A stretch of DNA of 64,000 nucleotides from Chitinimonas arctica (lineage in GTDB: Bacteria > Pseudomonadota > Gammaproteobacteria > Burkholderiales > Chitinimonadaceae), in assembly GCF_007431345.1 (NCBI RefSeq), contig NZ_CP041730.1:186001-250000 (forward strand), written 5' to 3'. The translations under genes were made by a program, and so were the position numbers. This document shows, one piece after another, positions 8,401 to 22,100 of this stretch. Each line of letters begins with the position of its first letter. Within the stretch, counting starts at the first letter, position 1. Below the pieces are notes generated by a model that was given only the letters and a program-made list of their open reading frames with translations, ran no database searches and was not told the origin of the DNA.

Positions 8401-8901
8401 TTACCACTCCCTGTAGGCCACGCCGTTCAGGCCGGTCTGCGTGGAGAGCGAGTAGACGTCGAACACATCGTCGCCGGCCAACGGCTGGTCCGGCGGCGAG
8501 TCGAATCGGCGCATGCCCCAGGTCTGTTCGGCGGGCGTACTGGCGGTCGGATAGAAGGGATCGCGCGGCAGGCGGCGCAGGAAATACAGCCGCGCGCCGC
8601 CCGGCGCCTTGGCATTCGGCACCCCGGCTGCCAAGGCGACGAGCGTGGGTGGATAGCCATTCTGGCTGCCGGAGGCATCTACCGGGACAATGCGCCCATC
8701 AGCCGTGGCGGCTTTATAGGCATCGATTGCCTGACGGATATCCCGCAGCGCGCGGCGCAGCTCGTGTTCCTTGTGCCGCTTGAGCGTGGTCTGCGCTAAA
8801 GGCATGGCCATGGCCGCCAGCGTGGCGATAATGGCCAGCGTGGCCAGCAGCTCGATAAAGCTGAAACCGCCCGCACGGCTGGAAGAAAGTCGGCGCGGCA
8901 T
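8401..8901 (-). CDS. GspG-like pseudopilin following the secretin
   Basis: The product is 166 residues from ATG 8901, two bases after the secretin stop; a TTG at 8907 overlapping that stop is less likely. The leader MPRRLSSSRAGG is followed by FSFIELLATLAIIATLAAM, a prepilin signal with Glu at +5. Downstream, YPPTLVALAAGVPN and LRRLPRDPFYP match GspG-like pseudopilins, and the protein ends near the shared YSLSTQTGLNG. That last motif also occurs as YSLS in the atypical pseudopilin two genes on, so these paralogs probably arose by duplication. The role is a minor component of the T2SS pseudopilus. Confidence 0.82.
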   Translation of the reverse strand: MPRRLSSSRAGGFSFIELLATLAIIATLAAMAMPLAQTTLKRHKEHELRRALRDIRQAIDAYKAATADGRIVPVDASGSQNGYPPTLVALAAGVPNAKAPGGARLYFLRRLPRDPFYPTASTPAEQTWGMRRFDSPPDQPLAGDDVFDVYSLSTQTGLNGVAYREW

Positions 8902-8903
8902 GA

Positions 8904-11279
<2,376 letters not shown>

Positions 11280-11285
11280 AGCGGT

Positions 11286-11819
11286 TTATTCCGAGGCAGC
11301 AATCGGGAGAATCTGCTTGTCCCCGGTCGGTAGATATTCGAATTCGATGTGCTGGGCATCCATGCGCAGCACCTTGTAGCGGCCTTCCAGCGTATCGCCG
11401 GGACGCGCCAATAGCGTCTGTTCGTCGTGGCTCAGGTACATGACCTGCGCACCGCCATCGTTAAAGCTGCCCATATAGCGGAACGGCAGTGCAGGTGGAG
11501 CAGGCCGTGGCGGCGGAGGCGGCGGCCCCACCAACTCGGCCTCCTGGACGGGTTTGGGTATCGGCGCAGCCACGGGCGGCGGCGCCTGCCAGTTGCGCGG
11601 GGCGAACGGGTCGGCCACGGCTAGCAACGGCGCTGCCGGCACAAGCAGCGGAGTCGTCACCGACGCCGCCTTGACCAACAACGGCCGGGCAGCGCCAGGC
11701 GCAAGCACCACTTCGACCAGCTCGACCTCATCCTCCTCGACCGGATAGACGATCGCCACCAGCGTAGCCGCCAGCAAACCCGCCCAGATCATCCAACGAC
11801 GCCGCGCCGCGTTATCCAT
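11286..11819 (-). CDS. Inner-membrane GspC/PilP-like secretion protein
   Basis: The product is 177 residues from ATG 11819, overlapping the end of the preceding gene by eight bases. A short basic N-terminus (MDNAARRRW) leads to one transmembrane helix (residues 9-26). A long proline-rich periplasmic linker (PPPPPPRPAPP) follows, then a compact C-terminal domain starting FRYMGSFNDGGAQVMYLS. That layout is shared by GspC and PilP, single-span proteins whose periplasmic domain contacts the secretin. It sits between the PilO/GspM-like gene and the secretin gene, as PilP does in pilMNOPQ. Sequence likeness alone would not settle GspC versus PilP. Confidence 0.68.
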   Translation of the reverse strand: MDNAARRRWMIWAGLLAATLVAIVYPVEEDEVELVEVVLAPGAARPLLVKAASVTTPLLVPAAPLLAVADPFAPRNWQAPPPVAAPIPKPVQEAELVGPPPPPPRPAPPALPFRYMGSFNDGGAQVMYLSHDEQTLLARPGDTLEGRYKVLRMDAQHIEFEYLPTGDKQILPIAASE

Positions 11820-12342
11820 GGGACGGCTTCCGGTAAAACGCCGAGATCGTCGCTTCACAGCTCAGGTCGGCCAGGCCAATGTCTTCGCGGCTGCATTGCA
11901 CGCCATCGATCACGATATTGGGCTGCCCTGCCTGCAAACCGGCCAGGAAACGCCGCACCGCCGGATAACCGGCCAGTAGCGTCAAGCTGGCGCGATAGCG
12001 GAGATAGGGCTGGTTCGCACTGTCGTCGAGCGTGAAGGACAGCTCGTCCAGCGGTAGCTTGGCCTGGTCGGCCGCCTGATTGAGCGCGCCGAGTAATTGC
12101 TTGCTCTCGAATGCCGGCAAAACCACCGCGTTGTCGGTGGGCTTAGCCACCAAGGGCATCGCGCGCGGCTGGGATGCTTGCCAGGTTTGCGCGGTTTCCA
12201 GCGCCAGTTGGCCTTGGCGAATATGGGTAGCCAGTGCCAGCAGGAAAGCCAGCACCGCCAAGCCCAGCGCGGCCACCAGCCGTGGCTGAGCGTACAGCAG
12301 ACGACGGGCTTGGAAGCGGTAGCGGGACAACAACGGAGGCAT
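11812..12342 (-). CDS. GspM/PilO-like inner-membrane assembly protein
   Basis: The product is 176 residues, with a basic cytoplasmic start (MPPLLSRYRFQARRLLYAQP), one transmembrane helix (residues 21-38) and a periplasmic region. The region has a helical part and a ferredoxin-like end (RYRASLTLLAGYPAVRRFLAGLQ). GspM and PilO have this size and topology and help hold the inner-membrane ring. It is the first gene of the overlapping minus-strand operon. No GspL/PilN-like gene lies before it, since the next gene upstream encodes a Sel1-repeat protein, so the ring is incomplete here or completed elsewhere. Confidence 0.7.
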   Translation of the reverse strand: MPPLLSRYRFQARRLLYAQPRLVAALGLAVLAFLLALATHIRQGQLALETAQTWQASQPRAMPLVAKPTDNAVVLPAFESKQLLGALNQAADQAKLPLDELSFTLDDSANQPYLRYRASLTLLAGYPAVRRFLAGLQAGQPNIVIDGVQCSREDIGLADLSCEATISAFYRKPSHG

Positions 12343-12544
12343 GACGAGGGAGCGGAAGACAAGGCAAAGGGCGCGGATTATATCGCAAGTCTTTGCTGTA
12401 TGTCCTTATTAATTAAGGATTTTCCCGCACGAAGCGACAGATGCGGTCAGCGCCGCAGTCCTGGCGCATCGTGTGGTGCGCCAAGTATGGCGAGGCTGAT
12501 CGCCCTGTATGAAAGAACCGGCAAAGAACGCTAAGCGCTAGCGT

Positions 12545-15238
12545 CTAATCGTGAGGCACTGCCGCGCTTTTCTTGGATATCCGGTCGAGATTTTTCTGTG
12601 CGTCAACCTCCCCCTGGGCCGCGGATTTTTGGTAAAGGTCGAGCGCTTGCTGAAGGTCTTTCGCCACCCCTAGGCCATGCTCGTACAGATAGCCGAGATG
12701 GTTCTGCGCAAGCGCATTTCCTTGGGCTACGCCCTTCCGATACCACGCAGCGGCCAGGGAGTAATCTTGCTGCACCCCATTGCCGGCCTGATACAGCTTT
12801 CCAATGCTAGCTTCCGCAGTAGCATTCCCCTGTTTGGCACTTTTTTGATACCAAATCATCGCTTGCGCATAATCCTGCGGTACGCCGTAGCCTTGTTCAA
12901 ACAGGTTGCCAATATTGCACAGGGCAGCGGGATGCTCTTGATTCGCTGCCTTGCGATACCAGGCCATTGCCTGTGCATAGTCCTGCGGCACCCCGGAGCC
13001 GGCCTCATACATCAATCCGAGATTGAATTGCGCGCGGGATAAACCCTGCCCGGCGGCCTTTCGATACCAGTCAAGCGCTTGAGATTGATCCTTCAGCACA
13101 CCCACACCAGTACGATATAGTGTCCCGACGGTGTTCTGCGCCTTAGCCAACCCCTGATCGGCCGCTTTACGAAACCAAACGGCAGCTTGTTCGTGGTCCT
13201 GTCGTACACCGTTCCCCTTCTGATACATCAAACCAAGATTGAACTGTGCGTTCGCGAGCCCCTTTTCGGCGGCTAGACTAGACCACTTCATGGCTTGTGC
13301 ATCGTCTTGGGGCACACCATGGCCTTGGTGGTACAAGTTTCCAAGATTGTCCTGTGCGTTAGCATTGCCCTGCTCCGCGGATCGGCGATACCAAACCACA
13401 GCCTGTGCATAGTCCTTTGCTACGCCGATGCCGTGCTCATACATCCAGCCCAGGCTGGTCTGCGCGTTGGCATGCGACTGATCGGCAGCCTTGCGGTACC
13501 AAACCAGGGCCTGAGAAAAATCCTTCTCTCCTCCCATCCCATAGTCATACATCCCGGCTAAGCGGTACTGTGCTTCCACGTACCCCTGCTCGGCAGATTC
13601 TCGAAATAGCTTTCTCGCCTGCGGATAGTCCTGAGGCACTCCCAAACCCTGCTCATACATGATTGCTAAATTATATTTAGGTACCGCTTCCCCCTGAGCC
13701 GCCGCTTGGCGAAAAAAGGTCAAGGCCTGAGCATAGTTCTTCGTGACGCCCCGGCCGTTCAGATACATCGTCCCCAGCGTATTCCGCGCCACGACATCAC
13801 CTTGTTCGGCCGCTTTGCCGCACCAGCTTAGAGCCTGCCCGTAGTCCTGCGGTACACCCCGGCCGGTGTAGTACAGCACGCAAAGTTGGGCCTGCCCTTC
13901 CGTGTTACCTTGTAGCGCGGACGCACGAGACCACTCGGCAGCTTGCACATCGTCCTGCGCCACCCCTACGCCATGCAAATACATGTTGCCGAGTTTGGAT
14001 AGTGCCTCCGCATATCCTTGCGCGGCTGCTTGGCGGTAAAAGGCGACGGCTTGCATAGGGTCTTCTGGGACACCTCGGCCCATAGCGTACATTGTCCCTA
14101 GATTCGTTTGCGCCACGGCGCTACCTTGCTGGGCAGCTTTGCGGTACCAGGCGACAGACTCGGCATAATCCTTAGTCAGTCCCTTGCCAAACTCATACAT
14201 CCAACCGATGCCGATCTGCGCCTCGACGTCGCCCTGCTCAGCGGCCTTGCGGTACCAAGCTGCTGCTTCGTGATAGTCACGCGTGACGCCTAAGCCGTTC
14301 GCATACATCCCGCCAAATCTGAATTGCGCCGAGGGATTGCCTTGCTTGGCCGCTTCCGCATACCAGGTAAGTGCCTGGGTATAGTCCTGTGATACGCCAC
14401 GACCATATTGATACATCATGCCAACATATTCCTGCCCCTTGGCGTTCCCTTGCTCGGCGGCTTTACGGTACCAGGCCAATGCGTGGCTATGATCCTGCGG
14501 TACCCCGCGGCCGTTATCGAGCATTGTTCCGAGATATACCTGACCCTCGGCATTTCCCTGCTCTGCGGCTTTGCGATACCACGCCACCGCGTGCATAGGG
14601 TTCTCTTGTACGCCACGGCCGAGTTCATACATCAACCCAAGTTTGGCCTGAGCAAGGGCATACCCCTTCTCGGCTGCTTTGCTGTACCAATCGCTTGCCA
14701 GTGGATAATCCTGGCGCACGCCCCGCCCGACTTCGTATAGGGCGCCCAAGCGGGTTTGCGCATAGGCGTTCCCCTGTTCCGCAGCCTTGCGATACCAGGT
14801 CACGGCCTGAATATCGTCCTTTGGCACGTCCAGACCATATTCAAACATTTCACCCAATGCAGCTTGTGCAATTGCATGGCCTTGTGCAGCGGCCTTGCCG
14901 TACCAAGCCGCTGCCTGCGCATAATCCTTCTGCACTCCACGGCCCAGGTAGTACAGAGACCCGAGGTTGAACTGTGCCATCGCATAGCCTTGCGCAGCGC
15001 TCTTGCGGTACCAAACCACAGCTTCGTGGTAGTCACGCGAGACGCCTTGACCACGCTGATACATTGCGCCAAGACAGTTCTGCGCAGCCGCATCGCCATC
15101 GTCGGCCAACGCACGCCAGGCACTGAGCGACATTTGATGAAGGCCTGCTTCGTAGTTGCCTTCACGCCCGTCCATTCCCGCCCAGGCCATACTGGACAAT
15201 CCAATCGCTACCGTAAGTAGCCAAACCCGCAACTTCAT
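12545..15238 (-). CDS. Secreted protein with 23 Sel1-like repeats
   Basis: The product is 897 residues from ATG 15238, preceded by an AAGGA site; an in-frame extension upstream is rejected because the signal peptide begins here (MKLRVWLLTVAIGLSSMAWA). I count 23 full Sel1-like repeats of 36 residues plus a partial one, with the pattern YxxGxGVxxDYxxAxxWYRKAAxQGxAxAQxxLGxM. Such repeats form alpha-solenoids that bind other proteins. Secreted Sel1 proteins act in host interaction or envelope regulation. It lies alone between the T2SS operon and the second Rhs locus, and its partner is unknown. The repeat count is high, and the even spacing could allow gain or loss of units by recombination. Confidence 0.92.
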   Translation of the reverse strand: MKLRVWLLTVAIGLSSMAWAGMDGREGNYEAGLHQMSLSAWRALADDGDAAAQNCLGAMYQRGQGVSRDYHEAVVWYRKSAAQGYAMAQFNLGSLYYLGRGVQKDYAQAAAWYGKAAAQGHAIAQAALGEMFEYGLDVPKDDIQAVTWYRKAAEQGNAYAQTRLGALYEVGRGVRQDYPLASDWYSKAAEKGYALAQAKLGLMYELGRGVQENPMHAVAWYRKAAEQGNAEGQVYLGTMLDNGRGVPQDHSHALAWYRKAAEQGNAKGQEYVGMMYQYGRGVSQDYTQALTWYAEAAKQGNPSAQFRFGGMYANGLGVTRDYHEAAAWYRKAAEQGDVEAQIGIGWMYEFGKGLTKDYAESVAWYRKAAQQGSAVAQTNLGTMYAMGRGVPEDPMQAVAFYRQAAAQGYAEALSKLGNMYLHGVGVAQDDVQAAEWSRASALQGNTEGQAQLCVLYYTGRGVPQDYGQALSWCGKAAEQGDVVARNTLGTMYLNGRGVTKNYAQALTFFRQAAAQGEAVPKYNLAIMYEQGLGVPQDYPQARKLFRESAEQGYVEAQYRLAGMYDYGMGGEKDFSQALVWYRKAADQSHANAQTSLGWMYEHGIGVAKDYAQAVVWYRRSAEQGNANAQDNLGNLYHQGHGVPQDDAQAMKWSSLAAEKGLANAQFNLGLMYQKGNGVRQDHEQAAVWFRKAADQGLAKAQNTVGTLYRTGVGVLKDQSQALDWYRKAAGQGLSRAQFNLGLMYEAGSGVPQDYAQAMAWYRKAANQEHPAALCNIGNLFEQGYGVPQDYAQAMIWYQKSAKQGNATAEASIGKLYQAGNGVQQDYSLAAAWYRKGVAQGNALAQNHLGYLYEHGLGVAKDLQQALDLYQKSAAQGEVDAQKNLDRISKKSAAVPHD

Positions 15239-15414
15239 TCCATATCCTTCTGATTTCCTGCATGTTCTGACAGCCGATGGGCTGTCCGCCGGCCAAGCGC
15301 GAGGCCATGGCACAATCTTGGCTATATAAAGACATCCAGCCAAATGGATCGTTTCAACGGTCGCAAAGCGTTTAAATGCCGGCTCCGAGAGGATGTTCAC
15401 AATCACGGTCTTAA

Positions 15415-15741
15415 AATCGACTGGCGGGCGAAGCACGGCCATCTAGGACTTGTGCCAATAACTGTACGCAACCCGAGGTCGCAACGACGACCGACGAGCA
15501 AATCGGGATCGCAACGACGAACGACGACCAGCCGCCACCCTATGAACCCAGTTATTGGGAGATTTGCAGCGATTCGGAACCGCCGCCCTGGAGGGATGAC
15601 GCCAACGAGCAGGAACCGCCACCTTATGAAGCGGGGTATTTAGAAGCCTGCGCCGATTCAGGCCCGTCGCCTTGGTGGGATGACCAGGGCGACAGGGACT
15701 ATTTCGACGGTAATGCCAATTTTGAGCGGTGCTATGACTGA
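15415..15741 (+). pseudogene. Remnant of an acidic repeat protein (no start codon)
   Basis: From 15481 the plus strand reads as a clearly protein-like acidic sequence ending CYD at TGA 15741. It has two tandem units of about 28 residues: QPPPYEPSYWEICSDS then EPPPWRDD, and QEPPPYEAGYLEACADS then GPSPWWDD. Such an internal repeat is hard to get by chance. The frame is open only from 15415 (a TAA precedes) and has no ATG, GTG or TTG before the repeat, so I read it as the 3' end of a gene that lost its beginning. A CTG start at 15421 is a remote alternative. The family is not recognised. Confidence 0.45.
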
Positions 15742-15799
15742 ACCAAAGCATAGTTCATTCGGGTTTGAAACCCGGTGATTGCCTAGACCGAACCACACT

Positions 15800-16159
15800 T
15801 CATTTATCAGACAGCAAGTTATCACTTATCTCAGACCACGCGGTTTTACCAATCATTGCGAAATCCATAAATTCGCAAAGCGGTCTTTCTGCTATCAGCT
15901 TTCTTGTCAACGCATCAATTTCTTCCGTCACATCTGCTGTTGTCTCATCCCCATACCATACACCAATAGATGGATAAATGCTAACGTACTTGACTTTTAT
16001 AACCTCAAGCCGCATTAGTGGATATTTATCCTTGAATTCCACGCGAAGCTGAGTCACCAGCCAATTAAGCAGCGCAACTACAAACTCCACATTCCGAGCC
16101 GATGAAACCCACTTGTCAATTGCTTCCGGCTCAACAATTTGGCAGCCTTCATAAGTCAT
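15800..16159 (-). CDS. Probable immunity protein for the large Rhs protein
   Basis: The product is 119 residues, cytoplasmic and acidic, with no signal peptide. Its ATG overlaps the last base of the Rhs stop (TAATG), so it is made directly after the toxin-bearing protein. The region looks richer in A and T than the Rhs shell, as is usual for horizontally exchanged tip-immunity modules. No conserved motif is recognised; it ends WSEISDNLLSDK. The role as a tip-specific immunity protein is inferred from size, position and coupling. Confidence 0.65.
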   Translation of the reverse strand: MTYEGCQIVEPEAIDKWVSSARNVEFVVALLNWLVTQLRVEFKDKYPLMRLEVIKVKYVSIYPSIGVWYGDETTADVTEEIDALTRKLIAERPLCEFMDFAMIGKTAWSEISDNLLSDK

Positions 16160-19100
16160 TAATTTTTCTCCCGAATGTACTTAGGCTTAATGCCACGGTC
16201 ATTCAAATATTGCAGCTCACGAGCGGTGAAGTACCCATTTGGTTGCCCCTCAACAAAACCACCCTTCACCCGTGGCAACGACTGCGGATTGGTGAGAATA
16301 ATGAAATTATCACCTCTATCAATACGGTCCTGTAGCCACTTTTTATTTTCGGTCCATGTAACCCTTGAATCACCAGGCCCTGGCATCCTGCCAGTCTTAG
16401 CCCAGCTGTCGATATTCGGATCATCGGCAACTCTTCTAAGATCGTCCATTCGACCAATCGCCGTGGTTTTCTTGGAAGAAAGCGCCTCAACGGCTCCTTC
16501 AATCACCCTTTTAACCGCAGCTCCCGGCACACGAAGCGGGAGGGCATTCGAATTAAGTTCAGTGACATCCCCGAGAACCGATGACATTGAGTACGGGATT
16601 TGACCACGAGCTTCGGCGCGCCTTACAAACTCAGCGTTGCCCGCAAAATTGCCGGCCCCAAGCTTCGCAAGGTCAGCATCCGAATAGCTGCTGTAGTCCG
16701 GACCGGTAAAGAACTCCTTAACGCCCTTCCAAAAGCTGCCCGCACCGCCCCCACTACTGTTTGCGGCACTGCCTTGAATGGCCGAAGCCTTCCTCGGAAC
16801 AGAACCATTGCCGGCTTCGTTCTCTCCCTTTTGCCTGATGGCAACCGGTATCATCACACTACCGGTTTCACCTTCCGCCCTCGGGATACGAGAGCCGGTC
16901 ACTTCCACCGTTTTCGCTGCTTCAAACCCCGTTGGATCGGTCAGATTGGTCGGATTATTCCACACGTAGCTGTAGCGGTTATAGCTCTGGCTATGCTCGG
17001 GATCCTGGATGATGGGGTCGGCGCTCATAAAGCGCGCCACCAGCGGGTCATAGACCCGGCCGTTCATATGCACCAGGTCCAAGCCGTCGAGCATCTCGTG
17101 ACCGGTAAAGCCCTTGTTGTCGATCACCCCGTCCACGTTGTTGGCGCTACCGTTCAGGTTGCGGCGTTTGCCCCAGGCGTCGTAGCTCAGCCTTTCCTTG
17201 AGCGCGCCGGTCTGGTCGCTGATGGCCACCACGCTGCCGAGCCGGTCCTCATGGATCCAGTGCTGGTCGGTGCTGCTACCCTTGTCGATTTCCACGCCCA
17301 AGCCGTTCGGCCAGTAGGTCTTGATGGACTTGACCGTGCTGCCGGTGGTTTCCGCTTCGATAGCGCCGGCGTAATAGATGGTGGTGCCGTCGCTCTTGAT
17401 CTGCTTGGCGCGCTGATGCTCGGTGCCGTAGGCAAATTCGCTGGACGTGCCGCTACCGCAGCGACCGTCGGCGTTCAGGCTGCCGGTGGTGATGCAGTGC
17501 GGCATATCGAAGCTGGTCCAACTGAGCTTGCGGCCGGCACCTTCGATCAGGTTGCCATTGGCGTCGTAGCGGAAGGCGCCCACGCTGCTGATGCTGCTGA
17601 CCGCATGCGGGCCACCGCTATTGGCGGCGCGCACGGCCTGGCCTTGTGGCGGGTAGGTGTAGGTACCCACGCCGGTCTTGCTCAGCATATTGCCGATGGC
17701 GTCGTAGCTGAACTCCTGGACAGGCTGGTTGGTGCCGATCGCGGTCGCTTTGCTGAGGCGATTCAGATCGTCGTAGGCAAACGACTCCGTCAAGCTGCTG
17801 TCCGCCCAAAACTGGCTGCGCTGCTCGATATTGCCCAACTTGTCGTAGAGATAGTTCTCACGCCATTGCAAGCCGGTCTGCGGACTCGTCAGTTCCCCAT
17901 CGCTCAGTCGGCCGGTATAGACGTTGTAGGTCTGGGTCACCTTCAGGCCATTACCGAGCTTGACTTCGATGACACGATTGGCGGCGTCCTGCTTGGTGGC
18001 CTCCCATAGCGCACTGCCCTGCCGCACGATCTTGTGCAGATAGCCGTATTGGTTGTAGCGCTGCTCGAAGCGCTTGGCCTTGCTGGCGTCGGTGCCGCGC
18101 TGGTGGGTCTGGCGCAGGGATCGGCCCCAGGCGTCATACTCGGCTTTGCTGCTGTAGACCGTGTCCAGGGTCAGCGTGGTGGTGTCCGGACGGCCCAGGC
18201 TGTCGTAGCTGTGGGTACGTTGGTAGTCCTTGGTGCCGCTGCGCAGCGTGTAGGCCTCCGTCAGCTGGCCGATACCACGGGCCGCCGTGTCGTAGACCCA
18301 GCGGCTTTCCAGGTTCGGTTCGCTACGGCTGGTCAGCCGGTCGAGATCGTCGTAAGTCGAGCGAGTGACCTGCTGTTTGGCGTCGGTCTGTTTCCAGACG
18401 CGGCCCAGTGGATCCACGTCGTAGTGGATGGCGCCCAGGTCCAGATCGTTCAGGTCGGTCTTGCGGCCCAGCAGGTCGTAAGTGATACGGACGATATTCT
18501 TGCCCGGATCGATGATCTGGGTCAGGTTACCGAAGGCGTCATGGCCGTACTCGGTGATGCCGCCCTTGGCATCCTTGCTGACTTCCAGCTGGCCCAGCAC
18601 ATTGCGGATATCGGTCTTGCTTTGCGGCTTCGGGTTGGTCAGGACGGTTTGCAGGCCTTGATAGATGGTCGTGGTGACCTGCTCCGCTTCCTTGCCCACT
18701 CCGCCGCCCTCGTTCAAGGTAGCGACCAGGATCACCCGATCCAAATCGTCGTAGCCGTAGCGGCTGGCCTGTAGTGGCGTGCTGCCGGCAAACGCTGGCT
18801 GGTAGCTGATCTCCAGCCGGCCACGGCGGTCGTAGCTGTGGTCGGTGTTGATGACCTGCCCAGCGAAACCCCAGCTCTGGCTGCGCAAGGCATGGCCGGC
18901 GTTGTCGCTGTAGACCAGGGATGGTACGGCGATGCGGTCGGCGCCCTTGTAGCTGTCGGTGATGGCCACTTGCATTGCGCCGGCAACGGGGCAACTGCCG
19001 TTGCATTGCTTCAGATAGCTACGCGTCTCGGTGCCATCCGCGCGCTGTTCGGCCAACTTGCGGCCGAAGCCATCGACGGTCCAGGTGGTTTTGAAACCGT

Positions 19101-22100
19101 TCGGGCCAGTCAAACTGGTTTGCGCGCCGGTGCGGAAGTCGTAGACCAGGCTTTCGCTATGGCCGGCGGCGTTCTGGCGGGTTTTGACGAAGCGGCCTTT
19201 GGCGTCGTATTGAACATCTTCGACGGTACGGCTGCGGTCGTTGTTGCTGACCGGGTCGCGCCAGGTCTGGGTCTTTTTGTTGACTAGGCCAAAGGGATTA
19301 CCGCTACGGTCGAAAGTGGTCAGCAGCTTGAGCTTGAGGCTGGCGTCGTTGGGCTCAAGGGTCTCGCTGGCCGGCAGGCCCTTGGCATCGTAGCCATAGG
19401 CGACGGTACGGCTGATGGTCTGGCCATAGCCGTCGGTCTTGGCATTGACGGTGCGGCTAAGCAGGCCTTGCAGCCAAGGTGCGTCGCCGGCATTGGCGGC
19501 CTGGTAGGTGTTGACCGTCAGGTTGCGGAAGGTCTTGCCGTTGCCGCTGATCAGGCTGTCGCTTTGCTTGAGGTTGCCCCAGTCGTCGTAGCTGTTGGCG
19601 GTGACGGTATGGCCCAGTGGGCTGCGGTCCAGGTCGTACTTGTCGCCGATCTCGCTGCCGCTATAGACGAACCAGGTCGGGCTACCGTTGGGCTGCGCGA
19701 GGGTGCGGACTTGCGCATCGGCGGTGGTCTCGCTGAGGACTGCGCCGCTGGCGGCAAGGGTACGCTTACGTTCCAGCATGCCCCGGCTTTGCCACTGCGC
19801 CGGGTCCTGGCGGGTGGTGATCAGGCTGCGGATGCCGCTGGCCTGGGCGGTGGTCTCGATCACGCGGAAGCCGGGATTGGCACGGCCGGTTAGCTCGACC
19901 GCGCCGGCGGCGTAGCGATAGCTGGTAACGATTGGATCGGCCACGCCATTGTCGATGCGCAGCTTGCTCACAACCTTGGTAGGGCCGGGGGCAATGCGGC
20001 GCAGCGGATAGCGCACTGTATCGGCAGCAGCGGGGTCGAGCGCGGCGGCGCTGGTCAGGTAGAGATTGCTGTCGCGCAGCGAGCCGTATTCGACTTGGCT
20101 ACGGCGAAGCGTGCCATCGGTGACGGCAAGCAACTTATCCAACGCTTCGCCAGGCTGGGCCGTTGACTCGGCGCTAAACACTTCCCATTTGCCGCCCGGC
20201 GTGTAATTGACCAGGTCCATGCGGCCATCGCCGTTGAAATCGCCGGTGAGGAAGCGCGACATTTCCAGCCAACGCGCGCCCAAAAAGGCTGGGCGCCCTG
20301 GGGGTGTGGTGGGGTACGGTACCTGCGGCAGCGTCCAGCTTTCGCATTGGTAGCCTGCGCTGCCGGTGATCCGGCAGACGCGCTGCGCGCCGCCGTAGGG
20401 GTCGCCGGCCAGGATATCGGCTTCGCCATCGCCATCGATATCGCCGACGGCTTTGATCCGGAAATCGACTTGATCGGGACCGGCGCCGCTGAGGCGGTAA
20501 CCGGTATCGGCTAGCGCGCGGCAGTCCAGTCGGGCCGCTGCCTCGCCAGTCGCATAGCATAAGCGCCCGCCGGTCAGCCAGTCCTTATCGCCCCCCTCCA
20601 AGCCAAACAGCAGATCGGTGTAGCCGTCGTGGTTGAAATCGGCCACCAGCGTGCTTTGCCAATGGGCGAAGACAGCCATGCGGGCCAAGAAGAATCCGGT
20701 CGGACTCCCTTTCTGGACGCTCAGCTCGATAAAGTCGGCCACCTTGTGGTTGGCGGCGCCCTTTTCGCTGCGGATATTGCCCCACACCCCGGTATGGGTG
20801 TCGATCCAATTGCGCCGTTCGGTATCGAAGCTGGCGCGGGTCAGCCGCAGCGGATCGGCGCGGCCATCGCCATTGATGTCGGCGCTATCGCCGCTATAGC
20901 TGCGGGCCAGCAAGGGGCCGGCCTGCCCCAGGTCGAATTGGCCGCTGGCCAGCAAGCGGCAGCTGAAGGCGTTGCCGCTGGAAAGACAGAGCTGCTCATT
21001 GCTGGAGGTGCCGACTTCCGACGAGTAAACGCTGCCGGGCAACAGGATATCGGTGCGGCCATCGCCGTTGAAGTCGTAGGCGGTAGGGAGACCACTCCGG
21101 TTGCCCCCCGCGATGGCGTCCGCCTCGGCCCAGGCGCTACAGGTAAAGCCTTGACCTTCACGAAAGCGCGCGTAGCAAAGCTGGCGTTTGCTGAAGAATT
21201 GGCTACGGACCACGCCATAGCCATCGACCATGCCCTCAGCACCCAGTAAGTCCAGCTGGCCGTCGCCGTCGAAGTCGCCCGTTTCCAGTACGGTAAAGGC
21301 GGCAGGCTGGCCGGTGAACACGTTCTGGCTGTCGAAACCACGGCCATTGCCCAGGAACAGCCTGTGCATCCGGCCACCGACGCGGCGCTTGTCCAGCATA
21401 TCGGTGTAGCCGTCGCCGTTGAAGTCGCCCATCACGATCATATCGAGTGGATCATTGCCTTCCTCGGGCGGCTCGCTGCTCGAATGCAGCGGGGGCGGCA
21501 TACTCGCCACCCAGTCTTCCAGAATCGGTCCGTCCCAGTTGCCCAGGCTGACGAAACGCTTGGCCGTACCGGCTGCCGGTTCGCCCCATTGGAAGGTGGT
21601 GGCCGGCAGGCAGCGGCCGGCGCCGTCACAGCGTTTCACGCTGCGTAACAGACTGCGCGCACTGCGCGGGCTTTGGGTATAGCCAAGGGTATAGACGCTG
21701 GCGATCTCGCCGCCGTCGCCATTGGCCGCCGTATTGACCGCCGTGGTGATGGTCTTGAGCCGCTTCAGCAGATACGCCTTGCCGCCAGCGCCCCAGCCGG
21801 TGGTGTTGTCGGTATTGTCCGGGCGGGTTTCGTAGCCGAGCCGGACGATCACGTCGGCGTTGGTGGTGGCATGGCCGCCGTAGCGATACCAGGCGGGCAG
21901 GTTTTCTCCCGTGCTGAGGTCGTGCAGATAGCCCAGGGTCATGCGGTTGCCCGCGCGATCTTCCACCCGGTCCAAGGCCCAGCTGATGGCCTCGGTCTTA
22001 CCTTGGGCCTGTACATAGCTATTGGCCTGGCCGTCCAGGCCATTGACGCCGAAGTACTGAATCTGGCCAGCCTTGGTCTCGACCTTGAAGCCCAGCTTGC

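Noticed and set aside
12545..15238. Regularly spaced 108-base similar units, CRISPR-like at first sight
   Set aside because: The units are coding Sel1 repeats with variable third positions, not short identical repeats with unique spacers.
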